DNA of 64,000 bases, taken from positions 1 through 64,000 of the forward strand of contig NZ_JAFMZP010000001.1 of the NCBI RefSeq assembly GCF_024436435.1. Reading direction: 5' to 3'. Positions 37,169-45,814 of the stretch are shown here, in pieces (within the stretch, counting starts at the first letter, position 1; each line of letters opens with the position of its first letter). Both the position numbers and the translations under genes were made by a program. The DNA comes from Desertivirga xinjiangensis. GTDB lineage: Bacteria > Bacteroidota > Bacteroidia > Sphingobacteriales > Sphingobacteriaceae. Under the pieces are notes generated by a model. The model was not told the origin of the DNA and ran no database searches. It saw only the letters and a program-made list of their open reading frames with translations.

Positions 37169-37900
37169 ATGCCTCCAGCGAAAAGAAAACCAACTAAATC
37201 AAAAAATAGATTTAAGAATATTCTGCGAATAACCAGGAAGCTAGCTCTCTGGTATTTCGCTGTTACGATTATATGGGTGATTTTATACCGTTTCGTAAAT
37301 CCTCCCTTAACCTGGCTAATGGTTCAACGTGGCTTTGAGCGGAAGTTTGACGGAAAGGAATGGAAACTTGAAAAAGATTGGCGCAGCTTTGATGAGTTGT
37401 CAAATAATCTTAAATATGCCGCTGTAGCAGGCGAGGATGCCAACTTTATGAAACACTATGGGTTTGATATGAAATCCATTCAAAAGGCCTATGCAAAAAA
37501 CAAAGCAGGTAAGCCCATAAGGGGCGGAAGTACGATCAGCCAGCAAACGGCTAAGAATGTGTTCTTATGGCCTGGAAGGTCGTATATCCGGAAAGCGTTC
37601 GAGGCGTATTTTACCCTTCTGATCGAGCTGCTTTGGAGCAAGGAACGCATACTGGAGGTCTATTTGAATGTCGCAGAGATGGGCGATGGTATTTACGGTG
37701 CAGAGGCTGCAATGCAAGAGTATTTTAACAAGGCTGCCACGCGTCTCACAAAAAGGCGGGCGGCCCTGCTTATTGCGGTGTTACCCAACCCGCGTAAATG
37801 GACGCCAGCAAAGCCGACGCCCTATATTTATTATAAGCAGCAGCTCATCCTGAGAAATATGAGGACAATCGGGAAGATTCCGTTTAAACAGCATCAATGA
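37169..37900 (+). CDS. mtgA: Monofunctional peptidoglycan glycosyltransferase
   Basis: 243 residues. GT51 enzyme that polymerises lipid II glycan strands in the periplasm. A basic N-terminus and one transmembrane helix (~25-45) precede the GT51 domain: catalytic Glu in AVAGEDANFMKHYGFD, then RGGSTISQQTAKNVFLW, the second Glu region RILEVYLNVAEMGDGIYG, and RAALLIAVLPNP. No transpeptidase domain is present. It starts 9 nt after the end of the rplI terminator region and converges on the next gene 7 nt away. Confidence 0.93.
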   Translation: MPPAKRKPTKSKNRFKNILRITRKLALWYFAVTIIWVILYRFVNPPLTWLMVQRGFERKFDGKEWKLEKDWRSFDELSNNLKYAAVAGEDANFMKHYGFDMKSIQKAYAKNKAGKPIRGGSTISQQTAKNVFLWPGRSYIRKAFEAYFTLLIELLWSKERILEVYLNVAEMGDGIYGAEAAMQEYFNKAATRLTKRRAALLIAVLPNPRKWTPAKPTPYIYYKQQLILRNMRTIGKIPFKQHQ

Positions 37901-37907
37901 AGTAATG

Positions 37908-38399
37908 TTAGTTGCCTGCAGCAAGAATGCTTTCATATACTCTTGCATGCCAGCTATTGCGGAACTGAGTCTCCCAGTTAGTATCCAGTTCTTTTTTAGT
38001 TTGAACCAGGTTGTTAAAAACAATGGTGTCTTCTGTTACACGCCCGCTCTGTATTTCCTGTTCGAACCTGTCGCGGTCCAAAGATAAAATATCGTCTCCT
38101 CTGCGGAAGGCTATGTTCAGGCGATCAAAGAGGTTTACATTAAATTGCTGTTCAAAGTCTTTGATCATTCTTACCGATTTGTCAATCGAGCAGCCAGTGG
38201 CGCCAGCCTGAGCTTCGTCTACCATTAAAATGATAAAGCGGTTGTATCGTACTTCAGCATCTGCGCTTAACTGAAAGCCATGGGCCTGCCATTGAGATGT
38301 AAAGTCTTTCAACGCATCTTCAATCTGTTCTTTTTCCGCCCCGGTAAAAGCTCTGTCTGCCTGATAAATCCAAACTCTTGAGTCTTCTGAAATTTGCAT
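37908..38399 (-). CDS. Conserved Bacteroidota protein of unknown function
   Basis: 163 residues starting MQISEDSRVWIYQADRAF. Homologues are often labelled ABC transporter ATPase, but I see no Walker A, Walker B or signature motif, so that name is unsupported. Visible blocks are RYNRFIILMVDEAQAGATGCSIDKSVRMIKDFEQQF and FNNLVQTKKELDTNWETQFRNSWHARVY. It looks soluble and alpha/beta. No function is assigned. It lies tail-to-tail with mtgA. Confidence 0.75.
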   Translation of the reverse strand: MQISEDSRVWIYQADRAFTGAEKEQIEDALKDFTSQWQAHGFQLSADAEVRYNRFIILMVDEAQAGATGCSIDKSVRMIKDFEQQFNVNLFDRLNIAFRRGDDILSLDRDRFEQEIQSGRVTEDTIVFNNLVQTKKELDTNWETQFRNSWHARVYESILAAGN

Positions 38400-38464
38400 A
38401 TGTAAAAATAAGTAAAATTAACGGTTCAAGTTTCAGGGCAGTTTCATAAAGTTTATTTGTTGCC

Positions 38465-38672
38465 AGTAGCAGATTTCGGTGGTCTTCTGATGAAGAACTG
38501 TTAGCGAGTGGTGGAGCTGTTGTAAAAATACCAAGAAGTAGGTATTGTACTGTGTTGTTTTTGCACATAGTTTTGATTCAGAAGTTATGCCCTCATACCT
38601 AACTTCTAAAATGATCAATGTGTTAATATAAGGTTGCCCGTTCATGTATTTGAACGGGCGGATCTTTTTTTC
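38465..38672 (+). ncRNA. Possible small structured RNA
   Basis: A strong plus-strand terminator (stem 38636-38644 with 38651-38659, then T7) has no plus-strand gene upstream: mtgA ends 740 nt away and the gene between is on the other strand. Upstream of it lie hairpins 38527-38532/38541-38546 and 38580-38587/38600-38607, and a promoter-like TTTATTTG at 38452-38459. I cannot match it to 6S, SRP, RNase P or tmRNA. Confidence 0.4.
38636..38671 (+). terminator. Orphan rho-independent terminator
   Basis: GCCCGTTCA (38636-38644) pairs perfectly with TGAACGGGC (38651-38659) around a 6-nt loop, and a T7 run follows 5 nt later. It is oriented on the plus strand. Confidence 0.75.
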
Positions 38673-38702
38673 AAAAAAGTTTTTTTAAACCAAAAAAGAA
38701 AC

Positions 38703-38710
38703 TACATTTG
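38703..38710 (+). promoter_or_regulatory. -7 box of tRNA-Phe
   Basis: TACATTTG matches TAnnTTTG exactly, 15 nt before the mature tRNA. The -33 position is a T-tract (38680-38686) rather than clear TTTG. Confidence 0.6.
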
Positions 38711-38725
38711 CAACCCCAACGGGAT

Positions 38726-38798
38726 GGTATCATAGCTCAGTTGGTAGAGCAAAGGACTGAAAATCCTTGTGTCGCTGGTTCGATTCCAGCTGATACCA
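38726..38798 (+). tRNA. tRNA-Phe (GAA)
   Basis: 73 nt cloverleaf. Acceptor GGTATCA/TGATACC, D-arm GCTCAGTTGGTAGAGC, anticodon stem AAGGA/TCCTT with loop CTGAAAA (anticodon GAA at 38759-38761), T-arm GCTGGTTCGATTCCAGC, discriminator A. CCA is not encoded and must be added enzymatically. Confidence 0.96.
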
Positions 38799-38840
38799 CA
38801 AACTAAAAACCTTCAGATTTCTGGAGGTTTTTTAGTTTGT
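38798..38840 (+). terminator. tRNA-Phe terminator
   Basis: Arms 38798-38816 and 38821-38840 pair over nearly their full length, with one bulge. The T6 run is inside the right arm. It starts at the last tRNA base. Confidence 0.85.
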
Positions 38841-38949
38841 GTAGGTTTTCACATTACTTGCAAGTCTCGGATCAAGCGTGAAAGTTGTGGGGTAGATGTT
38901 AAAAAGGTGTTCTTTTGCCTGTATCGAAGCTTTCAGAAATGGGGATAAG

Positions 38950-39540
38950 CTAGTGCTTTATCCACAATTTCAAATGGTCAGACTTCGAGATCTTTGCTAA
39001 TTTGTAATTCCCCGGTATCTGGCTAATATTTACATCAAAAGTCGCCAGTCGCGTTCCCGAAGGTTTAGCATCCAGCTGCTTTAGCAGTAAATTAGAATAA
39101 AGCGTATATAACCCTCGTGAGTAATCAAGCTCTGAATCTATGGCATCAGTATCATCCAGGTTTTCAAAGAAAGAATTGTAGAAATAGAAATGATCATACA
39201 AATCAAAGTTGAGGTCTTTGAAATTGCCGGGAAGGAAGTCGGTATTCTCAATCTTATAAAAATCTTTTGCCAGAATGGCGAGCTCAACAAGGTCTTCCCG
39301 CTGTTCAACACCACAGAACGTCACTTCCGGATAACGATGGGCTGCCAGAAGGCAGAATTTCCCTATGCCGCTTCCAATGTCAAGCACTCGTCCGCCTCCT
39401 TGAGCCAGAAAGTCGGCAGCTTCGAGAATTACTGAAAAGGGCGTCCAGTGCCTATGAGATAACTCCCTGATATATTGAGGAAAAAAGCTGTCAAATCCTG
39501 TATCACTTCCGGTAAACTCAGATCTCGATATTTTTTCCAT
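38950..39540 (-). CDS. Class I SAM-dependent methyltransferase
   Basis: 196 residues. SAM motif I VLDIGSGIGKFCLLAA (near 54-69), followed by VTFCGVEQREDLV (motif II acidic residue) and a motif-IV-like YDHFYFYNSFFENL. The N-terminus (DSFFPQYIRELSHRHWTPFSV) is not one of the well-known subfamilies. Substrate unknown. Monocistronic, between tRNA-Phe and a divergent gene of unknown function. Confidence 0.82.
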   Translation of the reverse strand: MEKISRSEFTGSDTGFDSFFPQYIRELSHRHWTPFSVILEAADFLAQGGGRVLDIGSGIGKFCLLAAHRYPEVTFCGVEQREDLVELAILAKDFYKIENTDFLPGNFKDLNFDLYDHFYFYNSFFENLDDTDAIDSELDYSRGLYTLYSNLLLKQLDAKPSGTRLATFDVNISQIPGNYKLAKISKSDHLKLWIKH

Positions 39541-39674
39541 CTTTCTTTTCTTTTTTGTCGATTTATTTAAAAAATTGAATAAATCTTTTCTGCTGGTGCG
39601 ATACTGACAATATTAGGGTGAAAAAACCTGAAAATTGTTAATAAATATAAAGGCAAACTTATTACCTTCGCCAT

Positions 39675-40190
39675 GTGAATATAGCAAATAGCTTGTATAG
39701 TTATAAATATAAGTTCGTGAATTTCAATCATCCAGTACTTCGAAAGGTTAAGAAAACTTACAAAGCGTTGGTCAGGGGAAATTGCAATAAAGAGAAGCGG
39801 AAAATATTAAAAGCTCTTGATGCAATAAGTACTTCCTTTTTAAATAAATATGAGTTTAAATATGGATATATCCGGCCTTCTATTTTCAACCGGCTTATCA
39901 ATGAGATTCAACAGCGTATTCTGTCAAATGACCGTCTAACTACTGAAGTTAAGGAAGGCAAAAGTGATGCAACTGTTTTGGCCTATCTGTTTCTTTGCGA
40001 AAGATGTCAAAGTTTTTTGTGCTCCTGTAATAATTCTGGTGAAGAGCAGCTTGTATCGTACGATCAGGAAGCGATGTTTGATATTCTGAAATTTTCACTC
40101 GAAGGATTGTGTTTTGAACGTTTTCTCGATCATGCCTCCTTGCAGGACCTGCTTAAACAGACTGAAACGCGGTTAAGTCTTCAGGCTTAA
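39675..40190 (+). CDS. Hypothetical protein with Cys-rich motif
   Basis: 171 residues from a GTG start; a TTG 18 nt later is possible. A -7-like TACCTTCG at 39663-39670 lies so close that the message may be nearly leaderless. The protein is helical and basic at the N-terminus. A CERCQSFLCSC segment near 110-120 could bind metal. I do not recognise the family and cannot assign a function. It converges with the PAP2 gene 6 nt away. Confidence 0.55.
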   Translation: MNIANSLYSYKYKFVNFNHPVLRKVKKTYKALVRGNCNKEKRKILKALDAISTSFLNKYEFKYGYIRPSIFNRLINEIQQRILSNDRLTTEVKEGKSDATVLAYLFLCERCQSFLCSCNNSGEEQLVSYDQEAMFDILKFSLEGLCFERFLDHASLQDLLKQTETRLSLQA

Positions 40191-40196
40191 CAGAGG

Positions 40197-40829
40197 CTAA
40201 GCTTGTTTTTTTAAATAAAAGTAGCTTAGGAAAAATAAACACACCAAGCCCAGGAGAAAGGCTGCAGTAACATCAGTAAACCAATGTGCACCTAAATAAA
40301 TTCGCGAAAGCGGAACGGTGAAGATCAAAAATAATGCGACCCCTGAAATCGATAAGCGGATCGTCTTAGGAATTGCTTCTAGGTGGTACATTAAAACCAC
40401 TAAAAAACCAAAAAATATTACATAGAAAAGGACGTGCCCACTAGGAAAACTCTGATGTTCGGCCTTTTCGATAATCCTAACGAAGCTGTCTGTTGGACGG
40501 GGGCGATCAATAAGTATTTTGAGCGAATGGCTGATCAAGCCTGAAAAGGAGGTGAAGAGCATAAACAGCGCTTCTTTCTTAAACCGGAAAAGTAGGAAGG
40601 AGAAGGAGGTCAGTACAATCATAATAATGGAGTAAGGTCTTTGCCCGGGAAAGCTGATCGCTTTCATCAGAGTGTCTACCAAAGGGTGCTGATGTTCCTG
40701 AACCTCTTCAGAAAACTCACGGTCGAGCATCGATTCCGGAAAGAATGAAATGAAAGCCGTGAGCAGAATGAAACCGCTTAACAGTAGTGTCAAAACATAA
40801 AAAATAATCCGTTTTCTTTGTAAAATCAT
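40197..40829 (-). CDS. PAP2-family membrane phosphatase
   Basis: 210 residues with about six membrane helices. The complete PAP2 triad of motifs is present: KILIDRPRP (K-x6-RP), FPSGHV, and SRIYLGAHWFTDV (SR-x5-H-x3-D). The family dephosphorylates lipid phosphates such as undecaprenyl pyrophosphate, phosphatidylglycerol phosphate or lipid A in the periplasm. It lies 9 nt downstream of the outer-membrane beta-barrel gene on the same strand, so the two are co-transcribed. Confidence 0.92.
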   Translation of the reverse strand: MILQRKRIIFYVLTLLLSGFILLTAFISFFPESMLDREFSEEVQEHQHPLVDTLMKAISFPGQRPYSIIMIVLTSFSFLLFRFKKEALFMLFTSFSGLISHSLKILIDRPRPTDSFVRIIEKAEHQSFPSGHVLFYVIFFGFLVVLMYHLEAIPKTIRLSISGVALFLIFTVPLSRIYLGAHWFTDVTAAFLLGLVCLFFLSYFYLKKQA

Positions 40830-40838
40830 AACTTAAGT

Positions 40839-43412
40839 TTAGAAGCGATGCCCAAAAGAAACATTGGGGAAAATACCTTCTTCTGAATAACCAAGTATAC
40901 CACGGGCCAAAAAGCGTTTAAACGGGGCGATGTAGATTCCTCCACCAGTTCCGTGGTGATATTTTTGAGACTCTTCACCTTTAACCCAAACCCTGCCTAT
41001 ATCGTAAAAAGCGACTAAGCCGAACTTGCCCGGCAGAGTATAATGCAAGAAGTTTGGCAGGTTAATCCTGAGTTCGAGGTTGTTATAAATGACATGGTCG
41101 CCGGCAAACCTGAATTTAAGAAATCCCTGAAGGTTGTCATGACCTCCCAGAAAGGCACTCTGATAAAAAGCAGTTTGTCCCTTTGTCAGTATTCCTCCGC
41201 TGCGATTAGCCAATACAATGTTTGCATCCTTATCTAGCGCCTGGTAGAAGGACAGTTGCGGAAATGCCTGAATAAAATCATCAGAATAGTTGTTTAGTCC
41301 TTCGTAAGCATGCAGGCGGAAACTCCAGTGAAGCCCTTTCGCTGGGAACATTTCGGAATCCCTGGTATCATAGTCGATCTTAAGAAAGGCACCTGCATGA
41401 GCTTTTTCATTAGTAAGATTAGTGCCGATATAGGTTTCAGCAAGTTCGGGAATTTTGATGAAACGACCGGTGTTATCTTTAGTCTTTAGCTTTGAATACT
41501 GATAAGAGGGCCCGGTGTTAAAAGTTAAATGCTTGCCTGAACGATATCGAAAAGCCGGTTCAATAGTAAAGAAATTGAATGTCACACGGTAAAAGTCCCG
41601 GAAGTCGCCTGAGTCATTAAACACCGTTTCGTTCCCGCGACCAAAAAAGTTAAACCTGTTACTTGGCACATCGGCATAGCCGTTAATCAGGAAGTCAGTT
41701 TTCTTGGCTATTTTTAGCCATTCGGCTTCATATTTAAAACGTACTGTCTTTGTTGTAAGGCTTTTCAAAGCCGTGAATTTTTGAACGTTTCCATAGGGTT
41801 TTTTTCGGAAGCCCTCATTCTCTAACTTGTAAGATAATCCAAGAAGTAGGCCGTCGTCTGATCGAAAACCTACCGCTGGTGATAAACCAGAGTTTGGATA
41901 GAGGTTGGTAAATTCTTTTTTGACATTAAGGGTGTCATTGGAAAGGTGTTTGAAAAGGTCGTTGCCAGGGTTGGTGAAGATATCATCACCCCGGTCTTCA
42001 TAAACATGGATCTTTCTTGCTGAAGATTTAACATTATAGTTTTTTTGGCCTTCGCCGCCGATAATACGTAGCTTAATCTCAGTTTCGGGAGTGTTAACGT
42101 TTATCTTATCTTGCCCCTTGCCAATAAATAGTCTGACCTCCCTGGTTACATCCGGTTTGAAGATATTATGGAATATCACTTCGCCCTTAGTCCCCATAGC
42201 ACTGCCTTTGGAAATCACAACGCTTATGGCGCCACCCGGGTGATCATAAATATCAACCCATTCGTTTTCATTGGAGGTTCTGATATCCACTATACGATAC
42301 AAAAAGCGGTAGTAGGTATCCATTGCAGGGATAAGGTTATCGCGACGGCTCTTTAACTTGTTCAATAGCTCGTCGCCTCGAAGACGGCGGGAGCTTTCCG
42401 GCAGGCGCTCAATTGCTTTTTTCAAAACAGGGTCGGGTAAGGCAGCAACAAACTCTCTGGTTAGCTCCATCCAACGCTGGTAGGAGAACTGGTTCAGAAA
42501 TTGCTGATTAAGTGTGCCCCCGTTAAGCAGTGCGGTATTAACATCTTTGTATTCTGCGTTGAAGCCTTCAAGGAAGGCAAGTGGCGCGAGCCCTGATGCT
42601 CGCCTGGTGATAATTCCTTCATTTACATAAAATACCTGGTCCCTGTCCCTTGGCACTGTCAGGTAATTTATGCCGCTGCCAGCATCTTTACTGTCTTTGT
42701 TGTCGACCCAGCGCCATTGATCTGCATGTCGCCCCCAGTCCGCTATGAGCAGGTCAAGTAAACGTGCCTTGAAAAACGTGATGCTGTCTAGCCGGTTGTC
42801 ATGATCTTTCTCCAGGTTGGATAACATTGTCGGAGTACTGTCTGAATCTCCTTCCGGCTCGCGTTCTTCAAGCAAACAAAGTGTACCTGCAAAATCTTTT
42901 TCATATTTGCCCAGTATGTTATCTGGCGCCACCCAGCCAATAACGGGGTTTGTGTGCGGCACACTCACCGCATTAGCCAGTACGGGGACTATCAGCGCCG
43001 AGTACGGGTGTTGCGCAGAAAAATTATCTTCCAGCCATTCTTCGTACACGGTGCCTTGCAACATGTCGGGAGCCAGCTTCTCAGTAGATTTATTTACACT
43101 GCGGAGCACCCATTCCCTTCCGGAGCTATCTTTTAATCTCAATGAGTTTGATTGATGGCCACCTCCAGCTTCCGTAGGGCTTAATCCTCCCCTGATTTGA
43201 GACAGCTTTATTATGGGTAACCTGGTAGCTGCGGCCCATTCTTTCCGGTAGTTTTCGCCAAAAAGCGCACGGTGAGTGGAGGAAACCATGTCGTACATAG
43301 GATTTGCACGAGCTTCGATGCTGTCGGTAAACTGCAGAGACGTTTGAGCTGCGGCTGTTCTTCCGAGCAAGAGTAATAGAAAAATCTTATAGAAAGTGGC
43401 TGTCTGTTTCAT
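40839..43412 (-). CDS. Outer-membrane beta-barrel protein with kinase-like periplasmic domain
   Basis: 857 residues with a signal peptide (~1-22). A paralogue of the C-terminal two thirds of the protein at 2169-5924, without the phosphoesterase part. Residues ~65-390 hold the shared domain: GGLSPTEAGGGHQSNSLRL near 79, LLDLLIADWGRHADQWRW near 225 and PRDRDQVF near 255, the motif order of HipA/FAM20-type kinases (inference). A beta-rich linker (IRIIGGEGQ) and a C-terminal BamA/TamA-like barrel ending VSFGHRF follow. The catalytic-loop Asp of the paralogue (WDRH) is Gly here (WGRH). Function unknown; it is in an operon with a PAP2 phosphatase. Confidence 0.78.
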   Translation of the reverse strand: MKQTATFYKIFLLLLLGRTAAAQTSLQFTDSIEARANPMYDMVSSTHRALFGENYRKEWAAATRLPIIKLSQIRGGLSPTEAGGGHQSNSLRLKDSSGREWVLRSVNKSTEKLAPDMLQGTVYEEWLEDNFSAQHPYSALIVPVLANAVSVPHTNPVIGWVAPDNILGKYEKDFAGTLCLLEEREPEGDSDSTPTMLSNLEKDHDNRLDSITFFKARLLDLLIADWGRHADQWRWVDNKDSKDAGSGINYLTVPRDRDQVFYVNEGIITRRASGLAPLAFLEGFNAEYKDVNTALLNGGTLNQQFLNQFSYQRWMELTREFVAALPDPVLKKAIERLPESSRRLRGDELLNKLKSRRDNLIPAMDTYYRFLYRIVDIRTSNENEWVDIYDHPGGAISVVISKGSAMGTKGEVIFHNIFKPDVTREVRLFIGKGQDKINVNTPETEIKLRIIGGEGQKNYNVKSSARKIHVYEDRGDDIFTNPGNDLFKHLSNDTLNVKKEFTNLYPNSGLSPAVGFRSDDGLLLGLSYKLENEGFRKKPYGNVQKFTALKSLTTKTVRFKYEAEWLKIAKKTDFLINGYADVPSNRFNFFGRGNETVFNDSGDFRDFYRVTFNFFTIEPAFRYRSGKHLTFNTGPSYQYSKLKTKDNTGRFIKIPELAETYIGTNLTNEKAHAGAFLKIDYDTRDSEMFPAKGLHWSFRLHAYEGLNNYSDDFIQAFPQLSFYQALDKDANIVLANRSGGILTKGQTAFYQSAFLGGHDNLQGFLKFRFAGDHVIYNNLELRINLPNFLHYTLPGKFGLVAFYDIGRVWVKGEESQKYHHGTGGGIYIAPFKRFLARGILGYSEEGIFPNVSFGHRF

Positions 43413-43481
43413 TCACAATAACGTGCAATAGTAACAGCAGTATTCTGTGAGATGTTTGATGCAGGACGACAGCCTTTTAAG

Positions 43482-44210
43482 TTAAAGATACTCGTTCAGC
43501 ATCAATTTCCAGTACCAGGGTTTATGAGCCTCATCTTCCCATAGGTGCAACTGGTGTTGGATGTTCCGTTCCTGGAGTAGTTTACTGAGGAGTAGGTTGT
43601 TGCTGAGGAAGAGGTCGTCTTTGCCCAGTACCAAGATGATCTCCATTCGCCGGATCTGCTCAATTACACTCATGTCAGCCAGATTGGATAAATACTGGCT
43701 AGGCATATTGAAATAAACATCTTCACTCCAGTGGGTGTTCAGCAGGTCATTAAAGTGACCGGGTGCGTAGGTAAGATCGTAGCGACCACTCATACCTAAC
43801 ACCTTAGAAAATATATGCGGATGCTTAAAAGCGGCATTCACCGCATGGTAAGCTCCCATACTACAGCCGGCGGAAATAAGAAAAGGATCGTGGTTTTTTA
43901 ACCGGATAAGTGGAAGAACCTCCCGGATAATATAATTTTCATACTGAAGATGTCTTTTTAATCGCTCTTCTCCAGGTATATCATCGTTATAGAAACTTTC
44001 TTTATCGACGCTGTCTACGCAGTAGACCTGTAGCAAGCCCTGATCTATCTTGTCTCTTATGCCATCCAGTACTTGCCAGTTTTCGTAGTCAAAAAAACGT
44101 GCGCAGCGGGTGGGGAACAATAAGACTGGTTTTCCGGAAAGACCAAAAATCAGCAGCTCCATTTCCTTGTTAAGATGTTCACTATACCATTTGTGATATT
44201 CTCTATGCAT
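43482..44210 (-). CDS. Alpha/beta-hydrolase esterase-like protein
   Basis: 242 residues. A putative-esterase fold with the nucleophile in ISAGCSMGAYHA (GCSMG, near 113-117), an acidic residue in LVLGKDDLF and a C-terminal His in WEDEAHKPWYW complete a catalytic triad. No signal peptide is seen. It lies 20 nt downstream of a GDSL hydrolase gene on the same strand, so two esterase-type enzymes form a unit. Substrate unknown. Confidence 0.82.
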   Translation of the reverse strand: MHREYHKWYSEHLNKEMELLIFGLSGKPVLLFPTRCARFFDYENWQVLDGIRDKIDQGLLQVYCVDSVDKESFYNDDIPGEERLKRHLQYENYIIREVLPLIRLKNHDPFLISAGCSMGAYHAVNAAFKHPHIFSKVLGMSGRYDLTYAPGHFNDLLNTHWSEDVYFNMPSQYLSNLADMSVIEQIRRMEIILVLGKDDLFLSNNLLLSKLLQERNIQHQLHLWEDEAHKPWYWKLMLNEYL

Positions 44211-44230
44211 GTTTTAAGCAGCTTTTAAGA

Positions 44231-44833
44231 CTACATTTGTTTGAAAAACGATTTGATGTGCAGTGAAATAACTGCTTTCCAAAGCTCATAACCTTTTTCA
44301 TTAAGATGCAGGCCATCTTCTTCGAAAAAAGCTCCAACGGGATGCCCATACTTGTCCAGCATTTGGTGATAAACGTCAATAAAGCAGGCATCAGGGTCTT
44401 TTGATAATTCTTCATTGATAATCTGGTTGGTAAACCTGATGCGGTCTAAAATGTTTCGTCTACAGATACTTGGTTTAATAGATATAAAGAATACAGGTAT
44501 ATTGCCAAATCTTTTCCGGATTTTGGTCATGAGGTGCTGGAAGAAGATAAACACTTCTTCGGGATGCCTGCCATCTCCCAGATCATTGTCGCCAGCGTAA
44601 ATGACGATGAGTTCGGGCTTGAAAGCCGGGACTATCCTGTCGAAGAACCAAACACATGCAGCCATGGTAGAACCGCCGAAGCCAAGGTTGACGGGTACTA
44701 ATTCCTTGAATTGCTGATAGAGGTCAGACCATAAGCGGATAGACGAACTGCCATAAAAAAGAGTTCTGGGGGTGTATTTTAGTGCTTGCCTTTCGCGTTC
44801 CAAACGCTGGACTTCTTCTTCGTACCAGTACAT
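44231..44833 (-). CDS. SGNH/GDSL hydrolase
   Basis: 200 residues. Block I is FYGSSSIRLW (nucleophile Ser near 29-31), block II NLGFGGST with the Gly oxyanion residue, block III YAGDNDLGDG with Asn, and block V DGLHLNEKGYELW with Asp and His. These are complete for an SGNH esterase, often acting on acetylated sugars or lipids. It is cytoplasmic by sequence. The unit with the following alpha/beta hydrolase may deacylate a common substrate (inference). Confidence 0.86.
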   Translation of the reverse strand: MYWYEEEVQRLERERQALKYTPRTLFYGSSSIRLWSDLYQQFKELVPVNLGFGGSTMAACVWFFDRIVPAFKPELIVIYAGDNDLGDGRHPEEVFIFFQHLMTKIRKRFGNIPVFFISIKPSICRRNILDRIRFTNQIINEELSKDPDACFIDVYHQMLDKYGHPVGAFFEEDGLHLNEKGYELWKAVISLHIKSFFKQM

Positions 44834-44871
44834 GTTAATAGGTATAAATAATCAAGAACACAACGGTTCAC

Positions 44872-44900
44872 AAAAAAAGGCTTCCGTATCAGGGAAGCCT
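44872..44900 (-). terminator. rpoD terminator
   Basis: On the minus strand GGCTTCC pairs with GGAAGCC (44879-44885 with 44893-44899), followed by T7. It lies 22 nt after the rpoD stop. Confidence 0.88.
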
Positions 44901-44921
44901 CTCAATTTGTTTCAGAAAATA

Positions 44922-45782
44922 CTATCCAAGGTAGGATTTCAAAATTTTACTTCTGGAAGTATGACGAAGACGCTGAAGCGCTTTATCTTTGATCTGACGT
45001 ACACGTTCGCGGGTAAGGTTGAATTTTTCTCCAATCTCTTCAAGAGACAATGGATGATTGGTTCCCAAACCAAAAAACAATACGATTATTTCGCGTTCGC
45101 GTTCAGTTAAAGTTTGTAGAGAACGTTTAATTTCCTCCGACAGCGATTCATTGATCAGATTACTGTCTGTATTTGGGTCATCATTTTCCAGTACATCCAG
45201 TAACGTGTTTTCCTCTCCCTGAACAAATGGAGCATCCATAGAAACATGACGGCCTGAATTGCTCAATGTGTCAGAGATCTTATCAACTGTTGTTTCAAGG
45301 ATATCTGCCAATTCTTCCGGAGAAGGCTCACGCTCGTATTCCTGTTCAAGCTTTGAAAAAGCTTTACTTATCTTACTTAGAGATCCTACCTGATTCAATG
45401 GCAAACGTACAATACGCGACTGCTCGGCAATAGCTTGTAGTATCGATTGGCGAATCCACCAAACAGCGTACGAAATAAATTTAAAACCCTTAGTTTCGTC
45501 AAAACGTTTAGCGGCTTTAATCAAGCCAAGATTTCCTTCGTTAATCAAATCGCCTAATGTAAGGCCTTGATTCTGATATTGTTTTGCTACGGATACAACG
45601 AAACGTAAGTTAGTTTTTGTTAAGCGTTCCAGGGCAGCCTGGTCACCTTCACGAATTTTTTGTGCAAGGATTACTTCTTCCTCTGCAGTAATCAAATCTA
45701 CCTTACCAATCTCATGCAGGTACTTGTCGAGTGACTGCGACTCGCGATTGGTAATCGATTGTGTAATTTTGAGTTGTCTCAT
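44922..45782 (-). CDS. rpoD: Primary RNA polymerase sigma factor (RpoD/SigA type)
   Basis: 286 residues, the short Bacteroidota housekeeping sigma lacking a long region 1.1. Region 1.2 [19 protein letters not shown]; region 2 [55 protein letters not shown]; region 3 [12 protein letters not shown]; region 4 [16 protein letters not shown] and [18 protein letters not shown]. It should recognise the TTTG-N19-TAnnTTTG promoters seen throughout this window. Monocistronic, with a -7-like box at 45815-45822 (minus). Confidence 0.95.
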   Translation of the reverse strand: MRQLKITQSITNRESQSLDKYLHEIGKVDLITAEEEVILAQKIREGDQAALERLTKTNLRFVVSVAKQYQNQGLTLGDLINEGNLGLIKAAKRFDETKGFKFISYAVWWIRQSILQAIAEQSRIVRLPLNQVGSLSKISKAFSKLEQEYEREPSPEELADILETTVDKISDTLSNSGRHVSMDAPFVQGEENTLLDVLENDDPNTDSNLINESLSEEIKRSLQTLTEREREIIVLFFGLGTNHPLSLEEIGEKFNLTRERVRQIKDKALQRLRHTSRSKILKSYLG

Positions 45783-45814
45783 TTAAAGTATGATACCCCT
45801 TTCTTAAGCGTGCG

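Larger units (their letters stand above)
38400..38725. other. Intergenic region ending in tRNA-Phe
   Basis: About 325 nt without a credible protein gene; the open frames on the minus strand are short and compositionally unlike the neighbours. It holds three hairpins and a plus-strand terminator, described separately as a possible small RNA, and a -7 box in front of the tRNA. Confidence 0.6.

Noticed and set aside
37908-38399. ABC transporter ATPase, the name often attached to this family
   Set aside because: No Walker A, Walker B or signature sequence is present; left as unknown.
38320-38645. Minus-strand frames of 70-82 codons before tRNA-Phe
   Set aside because: They overlap the 163-residue gene or the hairpins, have no recognisable motif or start signal, and look like chance frames.
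38958-38966. Perfect DnaA box TTATCCACA
   Set aside because: Single copy inside the last codons of the methyltransferase gene, far from dnaA; no cluster or AT-rich unwinding element, so chance is the simplest explanation.
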